NCBI RefSeq assembly: GCF_000590475.1
Contig: NZ_CP007441.1
Span: 3,478,660 to 3,542,659, forward strand
Direction: 5' to 3'
Source: Stutzerimonas stutzeri
GTDB taxonomy: Bacteria; Pseudomonadota; Gammaproteobacteria; Pseudomonadales; Pseudomonadaceae
DNA: 64,000 bases
Shown: piece by piece, positions 26,954 through 35,343 of the stretch
How the letters are laid out: each line of letters opens with the position of its first letter
Position numbering within the stretch: position 1 is the stretch's first letter
Position numbers and translations under genes: made by a program
Notes under the pieces: model-generated
The model's database searches: none
The model's input: only the letters and a program-made list of their open reading frames with translations
What the model was told of the DNA's origin: nothing

Positions 26954-28108
26954 ATGTTGCGCCGCATGCTGCTCATGCTCGGCGCGGTGATCGTCGTGGT
27001 TCTGATCCTCGCCGCCGTGAAGTTCAATTCGATCTATTCGCAAATCCAGCAATTCAAGGCGCCTAAGCCGCCAATCGATGTCGAGGCCGTCGTGTCCAGC
27101 CGCCAGCCCTGGCAGAGCCGGCTGCCGGCGATCGGTACGCTCACCGCGTCTCAGGGCATCGACCTGTCGGTGGAAATTGCCGGCACCATCAGCGACGTGC
27201 AGTTCCGCTCGGGTGAAAAGGTGAGCAAGGGCCAACCGATCGTTTTGCTCGACAGCGAGATCGAGCAGGCAAGCCTGACTGCCGCCGAGGCCGATCTGCA
27301 TCTGGCCAAAGTGGAGTTCGAGCGCGCACGCAGCCTGATCGACCGTCAGGCCATTTCGCGCAGCGAGTTCGATCGGCTCAACGCCGAGTCACAGAAAGCC
27401 GCGGCCACGGTCGCACAGTTGAAGGCCAGCCTGGCGAAGAAGCGCATCCTTGCGCCCTTCTCCGGGACTATCGGGATCCGTCAAGTGGATGTCGGTGACT
27501 TCGTGGCCGCCGGCACACCGATCGCCACGCTGCAGGATCTGTCGACGCTATTCGTCGACTTCTACTTGGCCGAACAGCAGGTTCCCTTGCTCGCCCTCGG
27601 CCAACCCGTACGGATCCAAGTAGCCGCTTTTCCCGGCGAGCAGTTCGAGGGCAAGATCGTCGCCCTGAATCCCAAAGTTGAAACCACCACCCGCAACGTG
27701 CAGGTCCGCGCCGAGTTGGCCAACCCCGGCGAGCGCCTGCTGCCCGGCATGTTCGCCGATCTGCAGGTGCTGTTGCCCAGTGAAGAACCCCAAGTCGTCG
27801 TGCCGGAAACCGCGATTACCTACACGCTATATGGCAACTCGGTGTTGGTGGTGAAGGAAGGTCAGGCGCCCGAGCCCGAGGAAGGCACCGAAGCGCCCGA
27901 GCGCAGGGAACCCTATCTGGTCGTGGAACGTCGTTTCGTCGAGACGGGCGAGCGTCGCGATGGCCGTGTGGTGATCCTCAAAGGAATAGAGGCTGGCGAG
28001 CAGGTGGTTATCGCCGGCCAGCTCAAGTTGGATACCGGTGCCCACGTCGCGATCGCCGAGAAGCGCACGCTCGAACTCGAGCCAAACAGCGGGTCCGACG
28101 CCCGCTGA
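26954..28108 (+). CDS. mexV: RND efflux periplasmic adaptor, MexV-like
   Basis: The 384-residue membrane-fusion protein has an N-terminal anchor helix (residues 6-22), a barrel-sandwich start (GIDLSVEIAGTISDVQFRSGEKVSKGQPIVLLD), a coiled-coil hairpin (about 100-160), the returning lipoyl half with ILAPFSGTIGIRQVDVGDFV, and beta-barrel and membrane-proximal domains. It links an RND pump to an outer-membrane channel. It is immediately followed by the pump gene with no outer-membrane factor gene, as in P. aeruginosa MexVW, which uses OprM. The location between the imelysin cluster and groESL supports MexV. aagga lies 9 bases before the ATG. Confidence 0.87.
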   Translation: MLRRMLLMLGAVIVVVLILAAVKFNSIYSQIQQFKAPKPPIDVEAVVSSRQPWQSRLPAIGTLTASQGIDLSVEIAGTISDVQFRSGEKVSKGQPIVLLDSEIEQASLTAAEADLHLAKVEFERARSLIDRQAISRSEFDRLNAESQKAAATVAQLKASLAKKRILAPFSGTIGIRQVDVGDFVAAGTPIATLQDLSTLFVDFYLAEQQVPLLALGQPVRIQVAAFPGEQFEGKIVALNPKVETTTRNVQVRAELANPGERLLPGMFADLQVLLPSEEPQVVVPETAITYTLYGNSVLVVKEGQAPEPEEGTEAPERREPYLVVERRFVETGERRDGRVVILKGIEAGEQVVIAGQLKLDTGAHVAIAEKRTLELEPNSGSDAR

Positions 28109-28136
28109 GGCGTTGACTACAGGGACATAGATCGTC

Positions 28137-31100
28137 ATGGCTTTTACCGATCCATTCATTCGCCGTCCGGTGCTGGCCAGCGTGATCAGCCTGCTGATCG
28201 TGCTGCTCGGCTTTCAGGCGTTCAACAGCCTGGTGATTCGCCAATATCCGCAAATGGAGAGCGCGCTGATCACGGTGACTACCGCCTACCCGGGGGCCAA
28301 CGCCGAAACTATCCAAGGCTATATCACCCAACCCCTGCAGCAGAGTCTGGCCAGCGCCGAAGGCGTGGACTACATGACCTCGGTGAGCCAGCAGAACCTC
28401 TCGGTCATTTCGGTTTACGCGCGCATCGGTGCCGATACCGACCGGCTCTACACCGAGCTGTTGAGCCAGGCCAACTCGGTGAAGAATCAGCTGCCGCAGA
28501 ATGCCGAGGACCCGGTGCTGAACAAGCAGGCCGCCGATTCCACTGCGCTCATGTACATCAGCTTCTACAGCGATCAGCTGACCAATCCGCAGATCACCGA
28601 TTACCTGTCGCGGGTCATCCAGCCGAAGCTGGCGACCCTACCCGGCATGGCCGAGGCGGAGATACTCGGCAATCAAGTTTTCGCCATGCGCCTCTGGCTG
28701 GACCCGGTGAAACTCGCCGCCTACGGTCTCTCCGCAAGCGATGTGAACGAGGCGGTGCGCAAGTACAACTTTCTCTCGGCCGCTGGCGAGGTAAAGGGGC
28801 AATATGTCGTCACCAGTATTAATGCCGACACTGAACTGAAGACGCCCGAAGCCTTCGCCGCCATACCGTTGAAGACCCAAGGCGACAGCCGAGTACTGCT
28901 CGGCGACGTGGCGCGGGTGGAGATGGGCGCGGAAAGCTACAACGCCATCAGCTCCTTCGACGGTATTCCTTCGGTCTACATCGGAGTCAAGGGCACCCCC
29001 AGCGCCAACCCGCTGGATGTGATCAGCGAAGTGCGCGCGATCATGCCGGAGATCGAATCGCAACTGCCGCCAAGCTTGAAAGTCACCATCGCCTATGATG
29101 CGACACGCTTCATCCAGGCCTCCATCGACGAAGTGGTGAAGACGCTTGCCGAAGCAGTCGTGATCGTCATCGTGGTGGTGTTCCTTTTTCTGGGATCGCT
29201 GCGCTCGGTGCTGATTCCGGTGGTCACCATTCCGCTTTCGATGATCGGCGTGATGTTCTTCATGCAGACCATGGGCTATTCGATCAACCTGCTGACGCTG
29301 CTGGCCATGGTACTGGCGATCGGGCTGGTGGTGGACGATGCGATCGTTGTGGTTGAAAACATCCATCGTCACATCGAGGCAGGCAAGACGCCGATCCAGG
29401 CGGCTATCGACGGCGCACGCGAGATCGCCATGCCCGTCGTCACCATGACCATCACCCTGGCGGCGGTCTATGCGCCAATCGGCTTCTTGCAGGGTCTGAC
29501 CGGTGCGCTGTTCCAGGAATTCGCGCTGACGTTGGCCGGTGCGGTGTTGATATCCGGCGTGGTCGCATTAACGCTGTCGCCGATGATGTGCTCGCGTCTG
29601 CTACGTCATGAAGAAAACCCGACAGGCCTGGCGCACCGGCTGGATCTGGTCTTTGAGCGATTGAAAGTACGCTATCAGCGTGCCCTGCATGGCACGTTGA
29701 ATACTCGCCCAGTGGTGCTGGTGTTCGCCGTGATCGTGCTCGGGCTGATCCCGGTCCTGCTCAAATTCACCGAGAGTGAGCTGGCACCCGAGGAAGACCA
29801 GGGCATCATTTTCATGATGGCCAGCTCGCCGCAAACGGCCAACCTAAATTATCTGAACACCTACACAGATCAGTTTCTGGAGATATTCAAGTCGTTCCCG
29901 GAGTACTACTCCTGGTTCCAGATCAACGGCTTCAACGGCGTGCAGAGGGGCATCGGCGGGTTCCTGATGAAGCCCTGGGACGAGCGTGAACGAACCCAGA
30001 TGGAGGTACTGCCGGAGGTTCAGGCGAAGATCGACAGGATCCCCGGCCTGCAGGTCTTCGGCTTCAACCTGCCCTCCTTGCCCGGCACCGGCGAGGGCTT
30101 GCCATTTCAGTTCGTGATCAACACGGCGAACGACTACGAGTCGCTATTGCAGGTCGCCGAGCGGATCAAGGAAAAAGCCGAGGCGTCCGGCAAATTCGCC
30201 TTTCTCGATATCGATCTGGCATTCGACAAACCGGAGATCGTCGTCGATATCGACCGTCAAAAAGCTGCGCAAATGGGCGTCTCTATGGAAGACCTTGGCG
30301 TGACCCTGGCGACGTTACTCGGCGAAAGCGAGATCAATCGTTTCACGATCGAAGGTCGAAGCTACAAGGTGATCGCCCAGGTCGAACAGGCCTATAGGGA
30401 CAATCCGGGCTGGTTGAGCAATTACTACGTGAAGAACGACCGGGACGAGATGTTGCCATTGTCCACCTTGATCAATGTTCATGACCGTGCACGGCCTACC
30501 CAGCTGGCGCAGTTCCAGCAGCTCAACGCGGCGACCATTCAGGGCTTTCCGATCGTCAGCATGGGCGAGGCTATCGACACGTTACGCAGCATCGCTCAGG
30601 AGGAGGCACCCCAGGGCTTCACCTTCGACTACGCCGGCGCGTCGCGCCAGTACATCCAGGAAGGTACTGCTCTGTATACGACCTTCGCGCTTGCACTCGC
30701 CGTCATCTTTCTGGTGCTGGCGGCACAGTTCGAAAGCTTCCGCGATCCGCTGGTGATCCTGGTCACCGTACCGCTGTCCATCTGTGGTGCGCTGATTCCG
30801 CTGTTCCTCGGCCTGTCGAGCATGAACATCTATACCCAGGTCGGGCTGGTAACGCTGATCGGGCTGATCAGCAAACACGGCATCATGATCGTCGAGTTTG
30901 CCAATCAGCTGCGCCAGGAGCGCGGACTGAGCCGCCGCGAGGCGGTGGAGGAAGCCGCCTCTATCCGCTTACGCCCAGTACTGATGACGACGGCGGCGAC
31001 GGTGTTCGGCATGGTCCCGCTGATCCTGGCCAGTGGTGCCGGAGCTGTCAGTCGTTTCGACATCGGAATGGTGATTGCAACAGGCATGACGGTGGGGACG

Positions 31101-31187
31101 CTCTTCACCTTATTCGTTCTGCCTGCCGTCTATACAATGCTGGCAAGCCCTGATCGCAGCACGACCGCAGCCCAAACGACAGACTGA
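28137..31187 (+). CDS. mexW: RND efflux pump inner-membrane transporter, MexW-like
   Basis: This 1016-residue proton-driven exporter of the HAE1 RND family begins MAFTDPFIRRPVLASVISLLIVLLGFQAF. It has two repeats of six membrane helices, each with a large periplasmic loop. Helix 4 carries the proton-relay aspartates (GLVVDDAIVVVENIHRH), and the second repeat ends with LRPVLMTTAATVFGMVPL. The size and neighbour adaptor agree with MexW. The substrate range cannot be read from sequence; the P. aeruginosa homologue exports fluoroquinolones, chloramphenicol, tetracycline and erythromycin. It starts 28 bases after the adaptor gene, so one operon. Confidence 0.92.
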   Translation: MAFTDPFIRRPVLASVISLLIVLLGFQAFNSLVIRQYPQMESALITVTTAYPGANAETIQGYITQPLQQSLASAEGVDYMTSVSQQNLSVISVYARIGADTDRLYTELLSQANSVKNQLPQNAEDPVLNKQAADSTALMYISFYSDQLTNPQITDYLSRVIQPKLATLPGMAEAEILGNQVFAMRLWLDPVKLAAYGLSASDVNEAVRKYNFLSAAGEVKGQYVVTSINADTELKTPEAFAAIPLKTQGDSRVLLGDVARVEMGAESYNAISSFDGIPSVYIGVKGTPSANPLDVISEVRAIMPEIESQLPPSLKVTIAYDATRFIQASIDEVVKTLAEAVVIVIVVVFLFLGSLRSVLIPVVTIPLSMIGVMFFMQTMGYSINLLTLLAMVLAIGLVVDDAIVVVENIHRHIEAGKTPIQAAIDGAREIAMPVVTMTITLAAVYAPIGFLQGLTGALFQEFALTLAGAVLISGVVALTLSPMMCSRLLRHEENPTGLAHRLDLVFERLKVRYQRALHGTLNTRPVVLVFAVIVLGLIPVLLKFTESELAPEEDQGIIFMMASSPQTANLNYLNTYTDQFLEIFKSFPEYYSWFQINGFNGVQRGIGGFLMKPWDERERTQMEVLPEVQAKIDRIPGLQVFGFNLPSLPGTGEGLPFQFVINTANDYESLLQVAERIKEKAEASGKFAFLDIDLAFDKPEIVVDIDRQKAAQMGVSMEDLGVTLATLLGESEINRFTIEGRSYKVIAQVEQAYRDNPGWLSNYYVKNDRDEMLPLSTLINVHDRARPTQLAQFQQLNAATIQGFPIVSMGEAIDTLRSIAQEEAPQGFTFDYAGASRQYIQEGTALYTTFALALAVIFLVLAAQFESFRDPLVILVTVPLSICGALIPLFLGLSSMNIYTQVGLVTLIGLISKHGIMIVEFANQLRQERGLSRREAVEEAASIRLRPVLMTTAATVFGMVPLILASGAGAVSRFDIGMVIATGMTVGTLFTLFVLPAVYTMLASPDRSTTAAQTTD

Positions 31188-31241
31188 GACACATCAGAAT
31201 ATCCCGCTCGCGCCCGGGCGGATGGGTCTGACCGGGTGCGG

Positions 31242-31472
31242 TTAGCCTCGTCCGACCAAGCTTTGCGACATGCCGTACATGAACAACAACAGATCCTTGT
31301 CGGGACGCGCTTCCCAAATCGAGGTTTGGGCCATACGCGGGATCGGGCAATGATCGCTGACTTCGCTACGCGCCACTACTCTGGCGTCCGGCTCGCTCCA
31401 TGCGGCGGCACACAGGGAGGCGACACCCAGCGAGCCGGCTAGAAACAATCCTCGTGCAAATTCCAGCTTCAT
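31242..31472 (-). CDS. Small secreted protein of unknown function
   Basis: The 76-residue product starts MKLEFARGLFLAGSLGVASLCAAAWS, a signal peptide with likely cleavage near residue 24-26. The mature part is about 50 residues with one cysteine (DHCPIPRMAQTSIWEARPDKDLLLFMYGMSQSLVG). aagga lies 8 bases before the ATG, which separates this start from a 16-codon longer frame. It lies between mexW and groESL, converging on mexW. I do not recognise a family. A small unknown gene occupies a similar place in P. aeruginosa (from memory), which supports it being real. Confidence 0.6.
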   Translation of the reverse strand: MKLEFARGLFLAGSLGVASLCAAAWSEPDARVVARSEVSDHCPIPRMAQTSIWEARPDKDLLLFMYGMSQSLVGRG

Positions 31473-31642
31473 TGCGCAAGTCCTTGTTATCAGGTGATTC
31501 GAATGCTCACCATAGTCCACAATCTGGCTGAGCGTTGAAGAAAATGACAGATGGACAATTGTTGATCAACACTTCCTTTGATATGCAGGCTTCAGGCTGT
31601 AAAGATTCATAAGCGCCTGAGCCTTCCAGTAACGAAACGAAT

Positions 31643-31673
31643 AAAAAAGCCCCGCACTCTGGCGGGGCTTTTT
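31643..31673 (-). terminator. Terminator after groEL
   Basis: A 12-bp stem (aaaaagccccgc/gcggggcttttt) with a 6-base loop lies 20 bases past the groEL stop, with a run of T on the minus strand. Confidence 0.92.
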
Positions 31674-31693
31674 ATGTAGCGGGGCCGGCTGGC

Positions 31694-33343
31694 TTACATC
31701 ATGCCGCCCATGCCACCCATACCGCCCATGCCACCCATGTCCGGCATACCGCCAGCAGCCTTGTCCTCAGCCACTTCGGCGATCATCGCTTCGGTGGTGA
31801 TCATCAGGCTGGCAATGGAAGCTGCGGCCTGCAGAGCAGAACGAGTCACCTTGGCCGGATCGAGAATACCCATCTCGATCATGTCGCCGTACTCGTCGGT
31901 CGCAGCGTTGAAGCCGTAGTTGCCTTCACCCTGCTTGACCTTATCGACCACAACGCTCGGCTCGCCACCGGCGTTGGAAACGATCTGACGCAGCGGCGCT
32001 TCAACCGCACGACGCAGCAAGGTGATGCCGACGTTCTGGTCTTCGTTGTCACCCTTGAGGTCGGAGATCGCCTGCAGCGCGCGCACCAGTGCAACACCAC
32101 CGCCAGGAACCACGCCTTCTTCAACGGCTGCACGAGTCGCATGCAGGGCGTCTTCAACGCGGGCCTTCTTCTCTTTCATCTCGACTTCGGTGCCAGCGCC
32201 GACCTTGATCACGGCAACACCGCCAGCCAGCTTGGCCAGACGCTCTTGCAGCTTCTCTTTGTCGTAGTCGGAGGTGGTGTCTTCAACCTGCTTGCGAATC
32301 TGCGCAACGCGGGCTTCGATGTCGACCTGCTGACCAGCACCATCGATGATGGTGGTGTTTTCCTTGTTCAGCACGACGCGCTTGGCGTTACCCAGGTGCT
32401 CCAGGGTAGCGGTTTCCAGGCTCAGGCCTACTTCTTCGGAAATCACGGTACCGCCAGTCAGGATGGCGATGTCCTGCAGCATGGCCTTGCGGCGATCGCC
32501 GAAACCAGGGGCCTTGACGGCAGCAACCTTGACGATGCCGCGCATGTTGTTGACGACCAGGGTCGCCAGGGCTTCGCCTTCGACGTCTTCAGCCACGATC
32601 AGCAGCGGACGACCGGCTTTGGCAACGCCTTCCAGCACCGGCAGCAGTTCGCGAATGTTGGAGATCTTCTTGTCGACCAGCAGCAGCATCGGGCTGTCGA
32701 GTTCGGCCACCATGGTGTCCGGCTTGTTGATGAAGTAAGGGGACAGGTAGCCACGGTCGAACTGCATGCCTTCTACGACAGACAGCTCGTTTTCCAGGCC
32801 CGAGCCTTCTTCAACAGTGATGACGCCTTCTTTGCCGACCTTTTCCATGGCTTCGGCGATGATCGCGCCGATGGAGCTGTCGGAGTTGGCGGAGATGGTG
32901 CCAACTTGAGCGATGGCCTTGAAGTCAGCGCATGGCTTGGACTGGTTCTTCAGCTCGGCAACGATGGCGATGGTGGCCTTGTCGATGCCGCGCTTCAGAT
33001 CCATCGGGTTCATGCCGGCAGCGACGGCCTTCAGGCCTTCGTTGACGATCGACTGAGCCAGAACGGTAGCGGTGGTGGTGCCGTCGCCGGCGTCATCGTT
33101 GGCGCGGGAGGCAACGTCCTTGACCAGCTGCGCGCCCATGTTTTCGAAACGATCCTTCAGCTCGATTTCCTTGGCAACGGAAACGCCATCCTTGGTGATG
33201 GTCGGAGCGCCAAAGCTCTTCTCGATGACGACGTTACGGCCTTTCGGGCCGAGGGTCGCTTTTACCGCGTCAGCCAGGACGTTGACGCCAACCAGCATTT
33301 TCTTGCGAGCGGAATCGCCGAATTTAACTTCTTTAGCAGCCAT
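31694..33343 (-). CDS. groL: Chaperonin GroEL (60 kDa)
   Basis: The 549-residue subunit of the ATP-driven folding chamber matches the family throughout: MAAKEVKFGDSARKKMLVGVN start, the nucleotide-binding DGTTTATVLAQ loop, the VEEGVVPGGGVALVRA block near residue 405, and the flexible C-terminal GGM repeats ending GGMGGMM. It lies 57 bases after groES on the same strand. gagga sits 10 bases before the ATG. Control comes from the sigma-32-like promoter upstream of groES. Confidence 0.99.
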   Translation of the reverse strand: MAAKEVKFGDSARKKMLVGVNVLADAVKATLGPKGRNVVIEKSFGAPTITKDGVSVAKEIELKDRFENMGAQLVKDVASRANDDAGDGTTTATVLAQSIVNEGLKAVAAGMNPMDLKRGIDKATIAIVAELKNQSKPCADFKAIAQVGTISANSDSSIGAIIAEAMEKVGKEGVITVEEGSGLENELSVVEGMQFDRGYLSPYFINKPDTMVAELDSPMLLLVDKKISNIRELLPVLEGVAKAGRPLLIVAEDVEGEALATLVVNNMRGIVKVAAVKAPGFGDRRKAMLQDIAILTGGTVISEEVGLSLETATLEHLGNAKRVVLNKENTTIIDGAGQQVDIEARVAQIRKQVEDTTSDYDKEKLQERLAKLAGGVAVIKVGAGTEVEMKEKKARVEDALHATRAAVEEGVVPGGGVALVRALQAISDLKGDNEDQNVGITLLRRAVEAPLRQIVSNAGGEPSVVVDKVKQGEGNYGFNAATDEYGDMIEMGILDPAKVTRSALQAAASIASLMITTEAMIAEVAEDKAAGGMPDMGGMGGMGGMGGMM

Positions 33344-33400
33344 GTTGATTCTTCCTCAAATTCTGTTGATGGAACGCTATCGCTATAAAGCGAGCGCTGA

Positions 33401-33694
33401 TCAGGCTTCGACGACGGCGAGGATTTCGTTCTCGCTCATCACCAGCAGGTCTTCACCGTCGACCTTGACGGTGTTGCTGCCGGAGTAAGGGCCGAATACG
33501 ACCTGATCGCCAACCTTGACGGCCAGCTGACGGACTTCGCCGTTGTCCAGAACGCGGCCAGTGCCTACGGCGACGATTTCGCCACGGTTTGGCTTCTCGG
33601 CAGCGGAGCCCGGCAGCACGATGCCGCCGGCGGTCTTGGTTTCTTCTTCGCTGCGACGAATCACGACGCGGTCATGCAGAGGACGAAGCTTCAT
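33401..33694 (-). CDS. groS: Co-chaperonin GroES (10 kDa)
   Basis: The 97-residue cap of the GroEL chamber begins MKLRPLHDRVVIRRSEEETKTAGGIVLPGSA, with the mobile loop (EEETKTAGGIVLPG) that docks on GroEL and the roof-forming GRGEI-like segment here NRGEIVAVGTG. aggaga lies 8 bases before the ATG. It is first in the groESL operon. Confidence 0.99.
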   Translation of the reverse strand: MKLRPLHDRVVIRRSEEETKTAGGIVLPGSAAEKPNRGEIVAVGTGRVLDNGEVRQLAVKVGDQVVFGPYSGSNTVKVDGEDLLVMSENEILAVVEA

Positions 33695-33772
33695 TGTCGA
33701 TCTCTCCTAGTACAGTGGTTTCCATGCCGATGAATTTCATCGACGGGTTGGGCAAATCCGGCGGTGCCGGTT

Positions 33773-33793
33773 GCGGCCCGCTATGCGGGCCGC
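33773..33793 (-). promoter_or_regulatory. Perfect hairpin in the groES leader
   Basis: gcggcccgc-tat-gcgggccgc forms a perfect 9-bp GC stem with a 3-base loop, about 80 bases before groES and downstream of the sigma-32 promoter. It has no T-run and is not a CIRCE element. It could shape mRNA stability or bind a regulator. Confidence 0.5.
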
Positions 33794-33838
33794 AGAAGAC
33801 GGACTGTCAAACACGACAGCGACCTTGCGGTGACCGCT

Positions 33839-33867
33839 ACATGCGGGCGACAAAAAATGATTTCAAG
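33839..33867 (-). promoter_or_regulatory. Sigma-32 heat-shock promoter of groESL
   Basis: On the minus strand CTTGAAA (exact -35) is followed by 13 bases and CCCGCATGT (near the CCCCATNT -10). The position, about 150 bases before groES, suits the leader. No CIRCE repeat is seen. Confidence 0.82.
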
Positions 33868-33896
33868 GGCGCATCGCTGATTTTTTTGAATTGAGA

Positions 33897-33927
33897 AATG
33901 AAAAAGGCATGCCTGCGCATGCCTTTT
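33897..33927 (-). terminator. Terminator after fxsA
   Basis: An 11-bp stem (aaaaggcatgc/gcatgcctttt) with a CTGC loop and T-run on the minus strand lies 17 bases past the fxsA stop. Confidence 0.88.
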
Positions 33928-33943
33928 CTCCAGCGACCAAGCA

Positions 33944-34408
33944 TCACTTGTCGCGGCGCTCCCACTCACCCTCAATCACATTGGGTCGCTGGGGCCCAGC
34001 ATGGCGCTCTTGTTGCTGACGCAGGTCGTCGGCAAAAGCACGACGGCGCTGGGCCTGAGCCTCGACACGGCGCCCGACGAAATTGAGAAACAGCTTGCGC
34101 GACGGCGGAAACAACACCAGCAGCGCGACGATGTCGCTGAGAAAGCCCGGAAGGAACAGCAAGCCGCCAGCGACGGCCATCATCAGTCCCTGAAGCATTT
34201 CCTGCTCGGGCAGCTCGCCACGAGCCAACCGCTCACGTGCACGCCAGGCGGTGGCAAAGCCTGCCAGACGCAAGAGCAGGATGCCGGCCATGCCGCTGAT
34301 GATCAGCAACAGGATGGTCGGCAATACGCCAATCGAGCTGCCGACCTTGATCAGCAACGCCAGCTCAGCCAGCGGAAACAAGAGAAACAGCAGTAAGAAA
34401 ATACGCAT
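33944..34408 (-). CDS. fxsA: FxsA family membrane protein
   Basis: The 154-residue inner-membrane protein has about four hydrophobic segments: MRIFLLLFLLFPLAELALLI, IGVLPTILLLIISGMAGILLL, then MLQGLMMAVAGGLLFLPGFLSDIVALLVLFPP, and a charged C-terminal tail. It matches FxsA, which in E. coli eases exclusion of phage T7 by F-plasmid cells when overproduced; the normal role is unknown. aagga lies 7 bases before the ATG. It is upstream of groESL on the same strand, but the terminator at 33897 separates them. Confidence 0.93.
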   Translation of the reverse strand: MRIFLLLFLLFPLAELALLIKVGSSIGVLPTILLLIISGMAGILLLRLAGFATAWRARERLARGELPEQEMLQGLMMAVAGGLLFLPGFLSDIVALLVLFPPSRKLFLNFVGRRVEAQAQRRRAFADDLRQQQERHAGPQRPNVIEGEWERRDK

Positions 34409-34534
34409 CGATAGTCCTTGACGGAAGAACGGCTTCCGATCTCGTGTAGATGACGGCAGCCTGAACCGAATTCAACCCATAAAGGGAACAGGCTGTAACC
34501 GGATTATTCACCCCTGTGCTTACGTCAGGCTGAA

Positions 34535-35239
34535 TCAGCGCCGCGCCATCGCCACCAACGCCTGCCGCACTGCGCCCGGATTGTCACAGGGATCTGGAAA
34601 CGCCAGCCAGTGAATGGTCTGACCGATGCGCAGGTGGATACCCTCGCTGTCGATACCGACCATGATGGCTTCAGGTGCGGCCGGTAGGCCTGCTTGCTCG
34701 ACGTAATGGGCGATCGCCGCGGCGTGGTCGTTGTTCATGTGATCGAGCATTTCGCTCTCGCCGCCGTTCGCCCGTGCAAATGGATTGGCCTGCGCCACGT
34801 CGTCCAACCAGTGGATCGCTCCAAAGCCCCCGATGTAGCGCCAACGCACCGGCTGAAGAACCCAGAAGTCGAAGTCATGTGCGCGGTGGTAATCGCTTGA
34901 CTCAGGGAAATAACGGTAATAGCGCGCCGCCGCCGCGTCTATAGCCGGCGCATCTGTGAGCTTTCGCGCCTCAGCGAGCACCGTAAGCCGGCCGTTCGCT
35001 TGCACGTCTTCTGCACCGCGCTCGGCTACCAGCAACGAACACCGAGGGTCAGATTGAAGATTTTTCGTGTGTTGAGCAATTCGGCTGATCAGGATCAGCG
35101 GCCAGCCTTCCTCGCTCAGGCAGTACGGAACCGCCGAGCCGAAAGGAAATCCCGGCATGCTCCTGGAGTGCGTCGAGAGCACACCGCGGTATTCCTTGAG
35201 CAGGAGTTGTCGGGCATGCTTGGCGGTTTCAGCGCTCAC
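34535..35239 (-). CDS. HugZ-like FMN-binding split-barrel protein (PNPOx fold + DUF2470)
   Basis: The 234-residue product has a pyridoxamine-phosphate-oxidase-type split barrel (about residues 10-145, with SRSMPGFPFGSAVPYCL and RCSLLVAERGAEDV) and a C-terminal DUF2470 domain with MLDHMNNDHAAAIAHYVE. This order is that of the HugZ/HutZ haem-utilisation family, in which the C-terminal histidines help bind haem. Start: a GTG at 35239 with caggag 5 bases upstream. The ORF extends 28 codons further without homology. Haem oxygenase activity is plausible; a general flavoprotein is the alternative. Confidence 0.82.
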   Translation of the reverse strand: MSAETAKHARQLLLKEYRGVLSTHSRSMPGFPFGSAVPYCLSEEGWPLILISRIAQHTKNLQSDPRCSLLVAERGAEDVQANGRLTVLAEARKLTDAPAIDAAAARYYRYFPESSDYHRAHDFDFWVLQPVRWRYIGGFGAIHWLDDVAQANPFARANGGESEMLDHMNNDHAAAIAHYVEQAGLPAAPEAIMVGIDSEGIHLRIGQTIHWLAFPDPCDNPGAVRQALVAMARR

Positions 35240-35343
35240 GGGTGCTCCTGGAAAGCTTGTCTGGTTCAACGAGTCACCAGCATAACGTTTTCGCCAGCGG
35301 ACGTCGTTTACCGGCTTCCTCATCTATCAAGAAGGAAAGGTGC

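Noticed and set aside
26696..26990. Short open frames before mexV
   Set aside because: They overlap each other and the mexV start, lack ribosome sites and show no signal peptide or family resemblance.
31701..31740. Repeats near the end of groEL
   Set aside because: They encode the normal GGM tail of GroEL and are not a mobile or CRISPR repeat.
32141..33388. 415-residue open frame opposite groEL
   Set aside because: It is antisense to groEL with Gly/Asp/Val/Gln-rich sequence typical of a shadow, and has no ribosome site or domain.
31694..33867. CIRCE element for HrcA control of groESL
   Set aside because: No TTAGCACTC-N9-GAGTGCTAA repeat is present; the hairpin at 33773-33793 is a different sequence.
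34433..34442. cttccgatct, identical to part of a common sequencing adapter
   Set aside because: Only ten bases match and the flanks differ; the fxsA and HugZ-like genes on either side are intact, so adapter carry-over is unlikely.
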